Shown one piece after another: positions 51,941 to 61,070 of a stretch of DNA of 64,000 bases. Positions within the stretch are counted from its first letter, which is position 1. Each line of letters begins with the position of its first letter. Origin of the DNA: Coprobacillus sp. (lineage in GTDB: Bacteria; Bacillota_I; Bacilli_A; RFN20; CAG-826); the NCBI GenBank assembly GCA_021203905.1, contig JAJQAG010000002.1, positions 62,001 to 126,000 of the forward strand. Direction: 5' to 3'. The translations under genes and the position numbers were made by a program. Under the pieces are notes generated by a model. It was not told where the DNA came from. It did not search any database and saw nothing but the letters and a program-made list of their open reading frames with translations.

Positions 51941-53632
51941 ATGGATACGATTAAACTAGTGGCCTTAGGTGGCCTTGATGAAAATGGAAGAGATTGTTAT
52001 GTCGTTGAAGTGAACGACGATATTTTTGTTTTTGATTGTGGGGTCTCTTTCCCTGATAAAGACACTCCCGGAATTGATTACTTCATCCCTAATGAAGATT
52101 ACCTTGTGGAGAACAAGGATCGAATTAAAGCCTACATTCTCTCTCACGCTCACGATGAGAACATGGGAGGGATCTTATATTTGTATAGACACGCTCCCGC
52201 ACCAGTATACTGTACTCTCTCCACCAGAGCGGTACTTCTCGCTATGGGAGAATTTAATGGAGTGAAGATTCCTCCATTTGATTTTCGTATTGTGGATCCG
52301 ACCTCGACTATGGATATCGCGGGCCACACTTTTCATTTCTTTCAGACCGCTCATAACTCTCCTAAGTCGATGGGAATCTGTTTAGAGACAGATCGAGGAA
52401 ACATCATCTATACCAGTGACTTTATTGTTGATTATACTGTGGACTCTCCTGAATTCTACTTTGACCTTAATGCTCTTAGTCGTATCGCGGAGACTCCCAC
52501 CCTCCTTTTAATGACCGAAAGTAAGCATGCGGATTATGCGGGTTATACCGCTCCAAAACACAGATTGAGACCGAGAGTGGAGAAATACTTCTCTAGTAGT
52601 GAATCTCGTATCTTTATCTGTATGTTCTATCAAAACCTCTATCGTCTCTATGAAGTCTTTGCCCTTTGTCGAACCTATCGAAAGAAGATTTATCCTTATG
52701 ATGACTTTACAAGAAGATATCTTGATATCTTATTAGAGAACGATAGACAAAATGTCTTTAGAAAAGAAGACTTACTTGGAAAAGAGGAACTCTTAAGAGC
52801 AAGACAACAAGATCTCGTCATCCTCATGCTTGGAAAAGAGACAAACTTATATGATAGCATTCACTCTTTAGCCGCGCGCACAAACCCTGATAAGAGAATC
52901 ATCTTAAATAAGGATGATACCTTTATTGTCGCGGCAATCCCTCATGCGATTGATGAAAGTGTGGCTACCCGCTCTATCGATTACTTATATCGCACTGGTT
53001 GTCATGTTGTGTGGCTTAAAAAGAAGCAACTTATCCCCATGCATCCAGGGCAAGATGATATTAAGCTCATGCTTTCTCTTTTAAAACCTAAGTATTACAT
53101 TCCTGTAAGAGGAACTTTTGTCAATCTCATGTTTAATGCTCGATTAGCCTTAACCATGGGTATTGGGCTTAACCACTCTAACGTCTTTGTCCTCGATAAT
53201 GGAAGTCAAGTAGTCTGGAAAGATGAAAGAGTGGATATTATCTCCAAAGATAATGGTTTTATTCACACTCTCCCCTCCATGGTGGATGGACTTGGTTATA
53301 TCAAAGGGGGAGATAATGAACTCGTCCAAGATCGAAGAAAACTCTCTGTGGATGGAGTCTGCGTTTTAGCGGCCACTGTCTCCCGTAGTAAGATGAAGAT
53401 TGTCGCGGGACCAGATTGTCAGATGAGAGGCTTTGTCTTTGTAAAAGATGCTGAACCCATCTTACGCAGTGTCTCTAATATCTTTGTGGAAGAGGTCAAT
53501 AAGCTCCTTGCCAGTGGTGTTGTTGACATTGAAGCGAACTGTGCTCCGATAGAAGAGAGAATCAAACGCACCATTAGAAGAGAAAACGGAAGAGATCCCT
53601 TAATTGTTCTCTCTGTCCCCGTTGTGGACTAG
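51941..53632 (+). CDS. rnjB: RNase J2-like protein with incomplete metal site
   Basis: RNase J enzymes are metallo-beta-lactamase/beta-CASP ribonucleases. The 563-residue protein aligns along the whole family (ALGGLDENGRDCYVVE start, KLMLSLLKPKYYIPV, DRRKLSVDG, RGFVFVKDAEP). The zinc motif HGHEDH reads HAHDEN (about residues 68-73), and the IPVHGE histidine is Arg (IPVRGT). His of QTAHN, Asp of TSDF and His of PMHPGQ remain. So the first metal site is kept but the second has lost its His ligands. B. subtilis RNase J2 is also altered at these positions, which supports the J2 assignment and low intrinsic activity. A J1 partner should exist elsewhere. No Shine-Dalgarno site is seen. Confidence 0.82.
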   Translation: MDTIKLVALGGLDENGRDCYVVEVNDDIFVFDCGVSFPDKDTPGIDYFIPNEDYLVENKDRIKAYILSHAHDENMGGILYLYRHAPAPVYCTLSTRAVLLAMGEFNGVKIPPFDFRIVDPTSTMDIAGHTFHFFQTAHNSPKSMGICLETDRGNIIYTSDFIVDYTVDSPEFYFDLNALSRIAETPTLLLMTESKHADYAGYTAPKHRLRPRVEKYFSSSESRIFICMFYQNLYRLYEVFALCRTYRKKIYPYDDFTRRYLDILLENDRQNVFRKEDLLGKEELLRARQQDLVILMLGKETNLYDSIHSLAARTNPDKRIILNKDDTFIVAAIPHAIDESVATRSIDYLYRTGCHVVWLKKKQLIPMHPGQDDIKLMLSLLKPKYYIPVRGTFVNLMFNARLALTMGIGLNHSNVFVLDNGSQVVWKDERVDIISKDNGFIHTLPSMVDGLGYIKGGDNELVQDRRKLSVDGVCVLAATVSRSKMKIVAGPDCQMRGFVFVKDAEPILRSVSNIFVEEVNKLLASGVVDIEANCAPIEERIKRTIRRENGRDPLIVLSVPVVD

Positions 53633-53693
53633 TCATTGTCCCTTATTATGTTGCTCTTATATTTATTTTGTTTAAAATAAACATACTAGGCCA

Positions 53694-53699
53694 TATAAT
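53694..53699 (+). promoter_or_regulatory. -10 box of ftsK
   Basis: TATAAT ends 8 nt before the ATG at 53708, again leaving almost no leader. An inverted repeat TGTTT-N5-AAACA lies just upstream (about 53669-53683) in place of a clear -35. Confidence 0.55.
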
Positions 53700-53707
53700 A
53701 ATATCTA

Positions 53708-56380
53708 ATGGCAAAAAACGAAGATAAAAAATATATACGCGATAAATATCACCTTCATGTCTATGTCGGGTTACTCTTAATCCTTCTTTCTTTAGTGTGT
53801 TATTTCAATATGTGGTACATCGCTAGAGGAATCACATATTGTTTTTCATATTTCTTTGGGATCATGAGTTATGTCTTATACATTGCTCTTGATGTCATTG
53901 GTTTCATGCTCATCTTCTTTAGGGATAAGATGCATATCAAGTACACCTCAAGAAAGGTTGCTCCATTTATTGTCTTTATTGGAGTGACGATGCTAGTGAC
54001 TGCAGCCTATGTGACTGCGACTGGTTCGGGAGACGATATCCATCTTCGTACCTTTGCCGGCTACTTTAGTGAGAAGACAACCGCTCCAAATTTCAAATAC
54101 TTTGATGATTCATTCGTCAATCTCTTCTCTCTCGATGCTCCTTTTGCGGGTGGTTTCTTTGGTTATTTACTCGTTGCTATCTTTAGAGAAGTCGGTTCCT
54201 ATATTGTTGGAGCAATTATTCTTGTCGCCGGTATTGGTCTCTTCTTCTTTCCTAATATCATGAGATTTATTCGTGGAGAGAGTAGTGCCACCACAAGAGA
54301 AGTGGTTATTGATGAAGAGGAGATACCCGCCCCCATCTTAAAGTCAACTCCCTTGATTGAACAACGAACCATAGTCGAAGCGGAGATTCAAGCCCTCCCT
54401 GAACCTCAGGTAATAGAAGAGACTCCTCCTCAACCAGTGAGAGAGACAAAACCCACTCAAGCAACATATACCCCTGAATCTGCGACTCTTCAAGTCGCTC
54501 ACTTTACTCGTCCAGGTTACACTAAACCTCAACCTCAACCAACCTCTAATTCCAATTCCTATAATGAGAATCCTTCTTTTGAAAGTGAGAGGGTTACTCC
54601 CACCTATGTCACGATGGAGAGTGAGAAAGCAAGGATGAGACCGGAACCCCCAGTCATCGAGGATGAAGTCATTGATAACGAAAACGAAGTTTTCGTTGAC
54701 TATGATGACCTTGATGATGCCATCCTTAATAATAGTGAAGAGACCACTGAGAGAGAGAGTGTCAGTCCCCGTGTTGTGGAAGCGGAGGTTACCCCTCTTG
54801 TTAGGGAGACCCCGATGAGAGATCCTCGCATTATCCCGGAACCTATAGTTGATGAAGAGGAAGATATAACAACACCCCACGCGCCTCATAAACCAAGAGT
54901 GAACTGGATACCCCCAAGTTATGAACTCTTAAAAGACTATCCTAGTGGATATGATAATGATGAGAATAAGACTTGGGCGGAAGAACAAGCTCTCGCTATT
55001 AATGCAACTTATAAAGCTTTTGGAGTGGATGTTTGGGTAAACTCCTATATCATTGGTCCAACCTTTACGAGGTTCCATATTGAATATGGACCTAATGTCG
55101 CTGTCGCTAATGTGTCGAAGCGTCTTGATGATGTCGCTAGACAATTAAAAGTTAATTCTCTTCGTTTTGAAAAGGTTGTTCAAGGGACAAACTTCTCAGG
55201 AATTGAAGTCGCTAACCCAGTGAGAATCACTGTGGGCTATAAGAATATGTATATAAAACTCCCCTCTAGTAAAGAGCATCCCCTTGCGGTTCCTTTTGGA
55301 GTGGATGTCGTGGGTAATCCGATATGGGGTGACTTCTCTAAGTTCCCGCACGCTCTTATCGCGGGAGCGACGAACTCTGGTAAGACTGTCTATGTGCAGT
55401 CGATTGTCACCACTTTGATTATGCGTAACTCCCCTGATGACTTAAAAATCATCCTCGTTGATCCCAAGATGGTGGATATGACCCGCTTTTCGGGTATCCC
55501 CCACCTTCTCTGTCCCATTATCACCCGACCTGAAGAAGTGAGAGTGTGTCTCCAGAAACTCGTTGATGAGATGGAGAAGAGATATGCTCTCTTTGCTAAT
55601 TCCGGGAGTGCAAATATTGAATCCTATAACCGCTACTGTCGTGAACATGGTTATGAGAGTATGCCTTATATTTGTCTCTTCGTTGATGAGTTTGCGGACT
55701 TAGTGGAGAGATGTAAAGATATTCCCGCTCTTGTGACGAGACTTGCTGCGAAAGCGAGAGCTGCGGGTATTAATATGCTTATTGCCACTCAAAGACCGAG
55801 CACTAATGTGGTGACTGGGACTTTAAAAGCCAACTTACCAGTGCACGTCGCTCTTAAGACCTCTACGACCACGGATAGTATCACTATCTTAGGTGAGGGT
55901 GGAGCGGAAGACCTCCTTGGCTATGGAGATATGCTTGTGCAAGATCCTAACCTCAACCTGAACACCATTACGAGACTTCAAGGTTGCTATCTCCAAGATG
56001 CTGAGATAGAGAGAGTCGTGAATTATCTTAAATCTACCTACCCTGTAGATTATGATCCTAACTTCCTTGACCTTGTCGATCATAGTCAAGATGAAGCCGC
56101 AGAGCTAGTGAAGAATGGCAGTTATGGTAATAGCGGAGATGATGATGACCGCTACGAAGATATTAAGGAGTGGGTCATGGAACAAGAATATACATCGATG
56201 TCTCGTATTCAAAGAGAGTGTTCTGTCGGCTTTAATCGTGCGGGACGCATCTTTAAGAGACTCCAAGAAGAGGGGATTGTCTCTCTTACCAGCGATGGAG
56301 CGAAGGGTTCAAGAGTACTCGTTCATAGTAGTTACTATGATGAAAATAATATTCCGACAAGTGATGAGGTATTAGGCTAA
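53708..56380 (+). CDS. ftsK: DNA translocase FtsK/SpoIIIE
   Basis: FtsK pumps DNA through the closing septum and aligns chromosome ends. The 890-residue protein has four N-terminal membrane helices (about 18-190), a Pro/Glu-rich linker (about 195-400), the RecA-like motor with Walker A GATNSGKTVY (about 557) and Walker B-like YICLFVDEFADL, and a C-terminal winged-helix gamma domain (MEQEYTSMSRIQRECSVGFNRAGRIFKRL). Its stop overlaps acpS as TAATG. FtsK and SpoIIIE cannot be told apart by sequence alone here. Confidence 0.95.
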   Translation: MAKNEDKKYIRDKYHLHVYVGLLLILLSLVCYFNMWYIARGITYCFSYFFGIMSYVLYIALDVIGFMLIFFRDKMHIKYTSRKVAPFIVFIGVTMLVTAAYVTATGSGDDIHLRTFAGYFSEKTTAPNFKYFDDSFVNLFSLDAPFAGGFFGYLLVAIFREVGSYIVGAIILVAGIGLFFFPNIMRFIRGESSATTREVVIDEEEIPAPILKSTPLIEQRTIVEAEIQALPEPQVIEETPPQPVRETKPTQATYTPESATLQVAHFTRPGYTKPQPQPTSNSNSYNENPSFESERVTPTYVTMESEKARMRPEPPVIEDEVIDNENEVFVDYDDLDDAILNNSEETTERESVSPRVVEAEVTPLVRETPMRDPRIIPEPIVDEEEDITTPHAPHKPRVNWIPPSYELLKDYPSGYDNDENKTWAEEQALAINATYKAFGVDVWVNSYIIGPTFTRFHIEYGPNVAVANVSKRLDDVARQLKVNSLRFEKVVQGTNFSGIEVANPVRITVGYKNMYIKLPSSKEHPLAVPFGVDVVGNPIWGDFSKFPHALIAGATNSGKTVYVQSIVTTLIMRNSPDDLKIILVDPKMVDMTRFSGIPHLLCPIITRPEEVRVCLQKLVDEMEKRYALFANSGSANIESYNRYCREHGYESMPYICLFVDEFADLVERCKDIPALVTRLAAKARAAGINMLIATQRPSTNVVTGTLKANLPVHVALKTSTTTDSITILGEGGAEDLLGYGDMLVQDPNLNLNTITRLQGCYLQDAEIERVVNYLKSTYPVDYDPNFLDLVDHSQDEAAELVKNGSYGNSGDDDDRYEDIKEWVMEQEYTSMSRIQRECSVGFNRAGRIFKRLQEEGIVSLTSDGAKGSRVLVHSSYYDENNIPTSDEVLG

Positions 56381-56745
56381 TGGCAAAAGTAAGTAATTAT
56401 CATCCATCTATCGGTGTGGATATGACCACCATCTCGAGATTTAATGATCCGAGCGCTAGTTTTGTTAAGACTGTCCTCTCTCCTAGTGAGAGAAAGGAAT
56501 ATCAAGAGAGTAAAAACAAACCCCAGTATTTAGCCACCCGCTGGGCGGTAAAAGAAGCCTTCTTTAAAGTGGTTATGAGTATGGGAATAGAAGCCCCGGG
56601 GATGAATAAACTCTCCCTCTGCCACAGTGCTTTGGGAGCGCCATACATTATTGGAAAGGGGATAAGTGACCCGACAATCTACTCTGTCTCCATCTCTCAT
56701 GAGGGAGATAATGTTATCGCTGTGGTCTATAGAACAATTCCATGA
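56380..56745 (+). CDS. acpS: Holo-[acyl-carrier-protein] synthase
   Basis: AcpS transfers phosphopantetheine from CoA to acyl carrier protein for fatty-acid synthesis. The 121-residue protein has the Mg-binding IGVDMTTISRF (D in residues 11-21), RWAVKEAFFKVV with the second ligand Glu, and the C-terminal SVSISHEGDNVIAVV. It overlaps ftsK by 1 nt and the pullulanase gene by 4 nt, so it is translated in a tight cluster. Confidence 0.93.
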   Translation: MAKVSNYHPSIGVDMTTISRFNDPSASFVKTVLSPSERKEYQESKNKPQYLATRWAVKEAFFKVVMSMGIEAPGMNKLSLCHSALGAPYIIGKGISDPTIYSVSISHEGDNVIAVVYRTIP

Positions 56746-58868
56746 TTAACACCTATGTCACCGCTAAACTAGTGAGCTTAAGAAGAATCAATGTCTGTAT
56801 CTACTCTAGTGCGAGAGATGACACTCATCGTTTCTATCTCAAAAAAGATAATAACTTTCCTCGAGAAGTAAATATTTTAAGAAAAGTATCCTCTAATGGT
56901 TTAAGTCTCTTTGCGCTTGAGCTTGACCAAGACTTTGAGTTTGGTCACAACTATGAACTCAATCTCTCTTCCTTCTCTCCCATCACAATTGATGTCAGTG
57001 ACGCTCCAACATTCCCAGAATTTGATGAGATGTTTACCTATAATGGAGATGACTTAGGAGCCATCTATTCACCCACTAAAACATCTTTTGCCGTGTGGGC
57101 CCCAATGGCCCTCTCTGTCTCTCTTAAAATAGAGAGTGATGAAGATAACTTTGAGATTATCCCCATGGAGAGAAGAGATAAAGGGGTTTATAAACTCACC
57201 CTTAAGGGAGATTATCTCGGTAAGAAGTATCACTATATCGTTAATAACTACAGTGTCACCAAAGAGTGTAATGATCCCTACGGGAAAGGAACATCTCTTA
57301 ATTCTACCTACTCTGTAGTGGTGGACTATAAGTCTATCGCCGCTAAAGAGAGGGTAGTGTGTCCCACACCTTTAAAGGGATATACAGATCATATCATCTA
57401 TGAAACTCATATCCGTGACTTTACTGAAAGTAAAGATACTGACATAGAACACAAAGGAACCTATACCGGTTTCTTTGAAGAGGGGAGAAAGACTACAAAC
57501 GGGAAACCCGCAGGCCTTGATTATATCAAGTATTTAGGAGTGACCACAGTCCAGGTTCAACCTATCTTAGACTACGATAATGTCAGTGATCTTCACCACG
57601 AGAACAACTATAACTGGGGTTATGACCCCATCAGTATGTTTGCCCTTGAGGGGTCTTTAAGTGTGGATCCAACGGATCCCCACAAAAGACTAGAAGAGTT
57701 TAGAGACCTTGTTGATACCTATCATAAGAATGATCTTCGTATAGTTGTGGATGTCGTCTATAACCATGTGTGGGATCATCTCTATAATGATTTTGAAAAA
57801 ATCGTTCCTAACTACTTCTTTAGAAGAAGAAATAATCAATATATCACTGAGCACTCCGGTTGTGGGAATGACTTTGCCAGTGAACGCCCCATGGCGAGAA
57901 AAGCCATCGTGGACTCCATGAAGTATCTCACTGAGACCTTTGATGTCGATGGTTTTAGACTTGATATCATGGGACTTATCGATGAGAAGACGATGAATGA
58001 AGCTTATGAAGAGTGCGCTAAGATGAAACCAGACATCATAATCTATGGTGAAGGGTGGGATATGAATACGGAGTGTAAAGACCAAATGGCGTCGATGTAT
58101 CACGCCAGCGAACTCCTACACTTAGGATTCTTTAATGATACTTATAGAGATATCGTTAAAGGCCCCATCTTTGATAATGACCTCACCAAAGGTGGATATA
58201 TCTCTGGGGATCAGAGTTATCGAGAGGGAATGGTCTACGCTTTATTTGGAACTTGTATCTTAGAAGGGGGAGAGAAATTTGCTTCTTCCACTCAATCTAT
58301 TAACTATATAGAGTGTCATGATAATCACACCCTTTACGATAAACTCTCCTTCGTTAACGAAGGAGAAGATGAAGACACTCTTTTAAAGAGAGTTAGTCTT
58401 GGTAACACTATTGTCTCTCTCTCCTTTGGTGTTCCCTTCTTCCATATGGGCCAAGAGATTGGTCTATCTAAACATGGTTTAGGAAATACCTATAACACTC
58501 CGAAGATAAATAATATGAATTACCAAGTAGTGGAAGAGAGATGGAAGATGGTGGAGTCTTTTAGAGAGGCTAACCTTATTAGAAGAAGAACCCCGCTTTA
58601 TAGTGAAAAGAGCAAAGAGAAGATTAGAGATGGACTAGAGTATGACCTCGATCACTATCCCCTTGTTATCCTCTCTACTAAGAATAAAGATGTCTTAGGA
58701 AATAATAAGGATGCAATCTTTGTCCTTAATAGCACAAACGAGGTCCAAAACCTCGATCTTGATGACTACTATTCGATTTATTATTTCGATGGGAGAGTGA
58801 TCAATAGTCAAGAATCTATCAAACATATGATGGTGAACCCTCTGTCCGCCACAATAATAGTGAAGTAG
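56742..58868 (+). CDS. Cytosolic type I pullulanase (GH13)
   Basis: The 708-residue enzyme has no signal peptide and should debranch glycogen or imported oligosaccharides inside the cell. A short N-terminal beta domain and CBM48 (about 90-190: GDDLGAIYSPTKTSFAVWAP...) precede the GH13 barrel. The YNWGYDP motif marks it as a type I pullulanase. Catalytic residues are in GFRLDIMGLID (D), IIYGEGWDM (E) and ECHDNHTLYDKL (D). It is related to the surface lipoprotein pullulanase at 39810 but shorter. The start overlaps acpS (ATGA). Confidence 0.93.
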   Translation: MINTYVTAKLVSLRRINVCIYSSARDDTHRFYLKKDNNFPREVNILRKVSSNGLSLFALELDQDFEFGHNYELNLSSFSPITIDVSDAPTFPEFDEMFTYNGDDLGAIYSPTKTSFAVWAPMALSVSLKIESDEDNFEIIPMERRDKGVYKLTLKGDYLGKKYHYIVNNYSVTKECNDPYGKGTSLNSTYSVVVDYKSIAAKERVVCPTPLKGYTDHIIYETHIRDFTESKDTDIEHKGTYTGFFEEGRKTTNGKPAGLDYIKYLGVTTVQVQPILDYDNVSDLHHENNYNWGYDPISMFALEGSLSVDPTDPHKRLEEFRDLVDTYHKNDLRIVVDVVYNHVWDHLYNDFEKIVPNYFFRRRNNQYITEHSGCGNDFASERPMARKAIVDSMKYLTETFDVDGFRLDIMGLIDEKTMNEAYEECAKMKPDIIIYGEGWDMNTECKDQMASMYHASELLHLGFFNDTYRDIVKGPIFDNDLTKGGYISGDQSYREGMVYALFGTCILEGGEKFASSTQSINYIECHDNHTLYDKLSFVNEGEDEDTLLKRVSLGNTIVSLSFGVPFFHMGQEIGLSKHGLGNTYNTPKINNMNYQVVEERWKMVESFREANLIRRRTPLYSEKSKEKIRDGLEYDLDHYPLVILSTKNKDVLGNNKDAIFVLNSTNEVQNLDLDDYYSIYYFDGRVINSQESIKHMMVNPLSATIIVK

Positions 58869-58876
58869 GTTATATT

Positions 58877-59662
58877 ATGTTACATTATGCTCGTGCTGTT
58901 TGTCGAATTGCGGGACCAGTTATCCGCGCGGAAACTGGTTGGTTATCGCGTGGAGTAAAAGACACCACCAGCGGTAGTGAAGCGGAGAGATATAAAAAGG
59001 TCTATAAATTGATCAATCGTGTTTCTCGCGCTCTTCATGTACAGTTTCATGTGGAGGGGTGGGAGAATCACATCGATGACACTGTGGCCTTATACACTCC
59101 TAATCATGCTTCCTTCTTTGATCCTTTAGCGATGTTATCTATTGATACCACTCCCATGACCTTTGTCGCGAAGAAAGAGATCGCAGATTTTCTCATCGTG
59201 GGAAAATGTGTGAAGTATCTTAATGGTCTGTTTATGGATCGAGAAGATATTAAAGGTTCTCTTAAGGTGATGAATGAAGTCGAGCAGAGGCTTATTGATC
59301 ATGACCAGTCTTGGTATATATATCCAGAAGGAGAGAGATGTAAAGACACTCTCCTCTTACTTAAAGAATTCCATCATGGAACCTTTAGAAACGCGATGAG
59401 AGCGCACGCTCCCATTGTCCCTGTAGCGACCTATGGAACTTTCCGTGTGCTTAAGCTCCATCCCCAATATAAAAAGTATCCTGTCTTTATTAAGTATCTC
59501 AAGCCTTTATACTATGAAGATTATAAAGATATGACTAGTCAAGAAGTAGCGAAGTATTGTCAAGATGAAGTTCAAAGATGTATCTCTTTTGAACTGAGGA
59601 AAAAAGACAATGAAATCATGTCAAAATTAGATAAAAAATACAGGTTTAACCAGATTATTTGA
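58877..59662 (+). CDS. plsC: 1-acyl-sn-glycerol-3-phosphate acyltransferase
   Basis: PlsC acylates lysophosphatidic acid to phosphatidic acid at the membrane. The 261-residue protein has the NHASFFD block (H-x4-D, about residues 75-81), the FMDRED block and YPEGERCKD (the EGTRS-type substrate motif, with Glu-Arg-Cys instead of Thr-Arg-Ser), then VPVATYGTFRV. It lies 9 nt after the pullulanase. Its 3' end overlaps the convergent methyltransferase gene by 8 nt. Confidence 0.9.
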   Translation: MLHYARAVCRIAGPVIRAETGWLSRGVKDTTSGSEAERYKKVYKLINRVSRALHVQFHVEGWENHIDDTVALYTPNHASFFDPLAMLSIDTTPMTFVAKKEIADFLIVGKCVKYLNGLFMDREDIKGSLKVMNEVEQRLIDHDQSWYIYPEGERCKDTLLLLKEFHHGTFRNAMRAHAPIVPVATYGTFRVLKLHPQYKKYPVFIKYLKPLYYEDYKDMTSQEVAKYCQDEVQRCISFELRKKDNEIMSKLDKKYRFNQII

Positions 59663-60947
59663 TTTTTGGATACCAGTTTTTAAGGATTCTCCCATCCCCT
59701 TTAGTAAAGGAAAGAGGGAGATGATCATAACTAAGAAGGGCGATACCTTCTTTTTTATTATCGAGGGGATGACCAGTGATATATTGGTGGAGTTCTTCTT
59801 CGTTTATTTCTACTTGGTTAGGATACTCTTTTAAGATCCTTGCGTAGTGGTAGTCATACTTATTAACTTTCGTGTTATCAAGCTCTCCAATCTTAGTTCC
59901 TGGATAGATGATATTTAAGTCTAAGAGTTTCTTATCTAAGGGGCGAGGTAAGGTGAATAAAGAACCTTTAAAAGAGAGATAGTGACTTAGGGGATTCTCT
60001 TTAAAGATGTTTTGATACATGACACTTTCTTTTGTGGGAGTGTCATGAATCTTACTCTCCTTTTTGTGTCCACTTTTTCTTAACAGGCACACATATTGTC
60101 CCTCTCCGGGAAAAAGAGAGGGAAAGAAGTGAATCCCCAAGGGTTTCTTCTTATTGACGCAAAAGAGTGGAGAGGTATTGATATCCACAACCTCAAAATC
60201 CCCTCTTGTGGAGAGGAGCCACTCTATAATGTCTTCATCTTCTTCTTGGCTAAAAGAACAAGTGGAATATAAGAGGTACCCCCCTTCTTTGACCATATCC
60301 GCGCTTAACTCAATTAAATCTTTTTGAACTTCACTATATTTCATGACCTTGTTATAGTGCCAATCATCTCGCATTTTACTTTCTTTTCTCATCATCCCGC
60401 TCCCGGAACATGGAGCGTCCACAATGACACTATCAAAGTAGGTTATATAATGGCACCAGAGATTATTCTTTCTAAAGTCATTGTGGGTGATAATGATATT
60501 ATCTAATCCCATCTTAGAGATGTTATCTTCTACCGCTAGTAAACGAGTATATGCATTATCGTTAGAGATAATAAGATTGGTGTCATTACTTCTTAGTGCC
60601 ACCCCAATACTCTTTCCTCCCGGAGCAGAGCATAGATCTAATATGACATCATCATCTTCTATAGGAAGAAAAGATGCCACACTCATGGCGCTTGGTTCTT
60701 GAAGGTAGTAGCACCCCAGTTCGTAGTAGACACTTTTAGAGAGAGCGTCTTCATCTTTATGATAGATAAACCCATTCTCTAATAAAGGATGGGGTTCTAG
60801 TGATGGAAAAAGAGAAAGGAGTTTCTCCTTACTCATCTTTTTAGTGTTTAGTAAAGCTCCTCCTAAAGGTCTTTCCTTTAGGGAAGAATCTAACTTCTCT
60901 ATCTCACTATCACTTAGATAAGTCTTTAAGTGTTCTAAAAAGTCCAT
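59655..60947 (-). CDS. NOL1/NOP2/Sun-family rRNA 5-methylcytosine methyltransferase
   Basis: The 430-residue protein is a SAM-dependent rRNA m5C methyltransferase of the RsmF type. Motifs are DLCSAPGGKSIG (SAM-binding), VDAPCSGSGMMRK (motif IV, with one catalytic Cys) and LYSTCSFSQEEDEDII (motif VI, second Cys). The C-terminal ~130 residues look like an RsmF/PUA-type RNA-binding part. The target is probably 16S rRNA. The -10 is weak (TAAACT, 6 nt before the ATG). It converges on plsC and diverges from pdp. Confidence 0.9.
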   Translation of the reverse strand: MDFLEHLKTYLSDSEIEKLDSSLKERPLGGALLNTKKMSKEKLLSLFPSLEPHPLLENGFIYHKDEDALSKSVYYELGCYYLQEPSAMSVASFLPIEDDDVILDLCSAPGGKSIGVALRSNDTNLIISNDNAYTRLLAVEDNISKMGLDNIIITHNDFRKNNLWCHYITYFDSVIVDAPCSGSGMMRKESKMRDDWHYNKVMKYSEVQKDLIELSADMVKEGGYLLYSTCSFSQEEDEDIIEWLLSTRGDFEVVDINTSPLFCVNKKKPLGIHFFPSLFPGEGQYVCLLRKSGHKKESKIHDTPTKESVMYQNIFKENPLSHYLSFKGSLFTLPRPLDKKLLDLNIIYPGTKIGELDNTKVNKYDYHYARILKEYPNQVEINEEELHQYITGHPLDNKKEGIALLSYDHLPLSFTKGDGRILKNWYPKIK

Positions 60948-61014
60948 AGTTAAAGTTTACTCTCTGGTCTCTTTTATTAAAAATAAAATATTTGTCTCTC
61001 TCTTTTCGCTTTCA

Positions 61015-61044
61015 TTGTCAATAATGAAGCGAAAGTTATATAAT
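61015..61044 (+). promoter_or_regulatory. Promoter of pyrimidine-nucleoside phosphorylase
   Basis: TTGTCA (61015-61020) and TATAAT (61039-61044) are separated by 18 bp. Here a leader of about 20 nt with GAGG (61058-61061) precedes the ATG, in contrast to the leaderless genes. Confidence 0.7.
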
Positions 61045-61070
61045 GAAAACAGTGTTTGAGGTCTATACCT

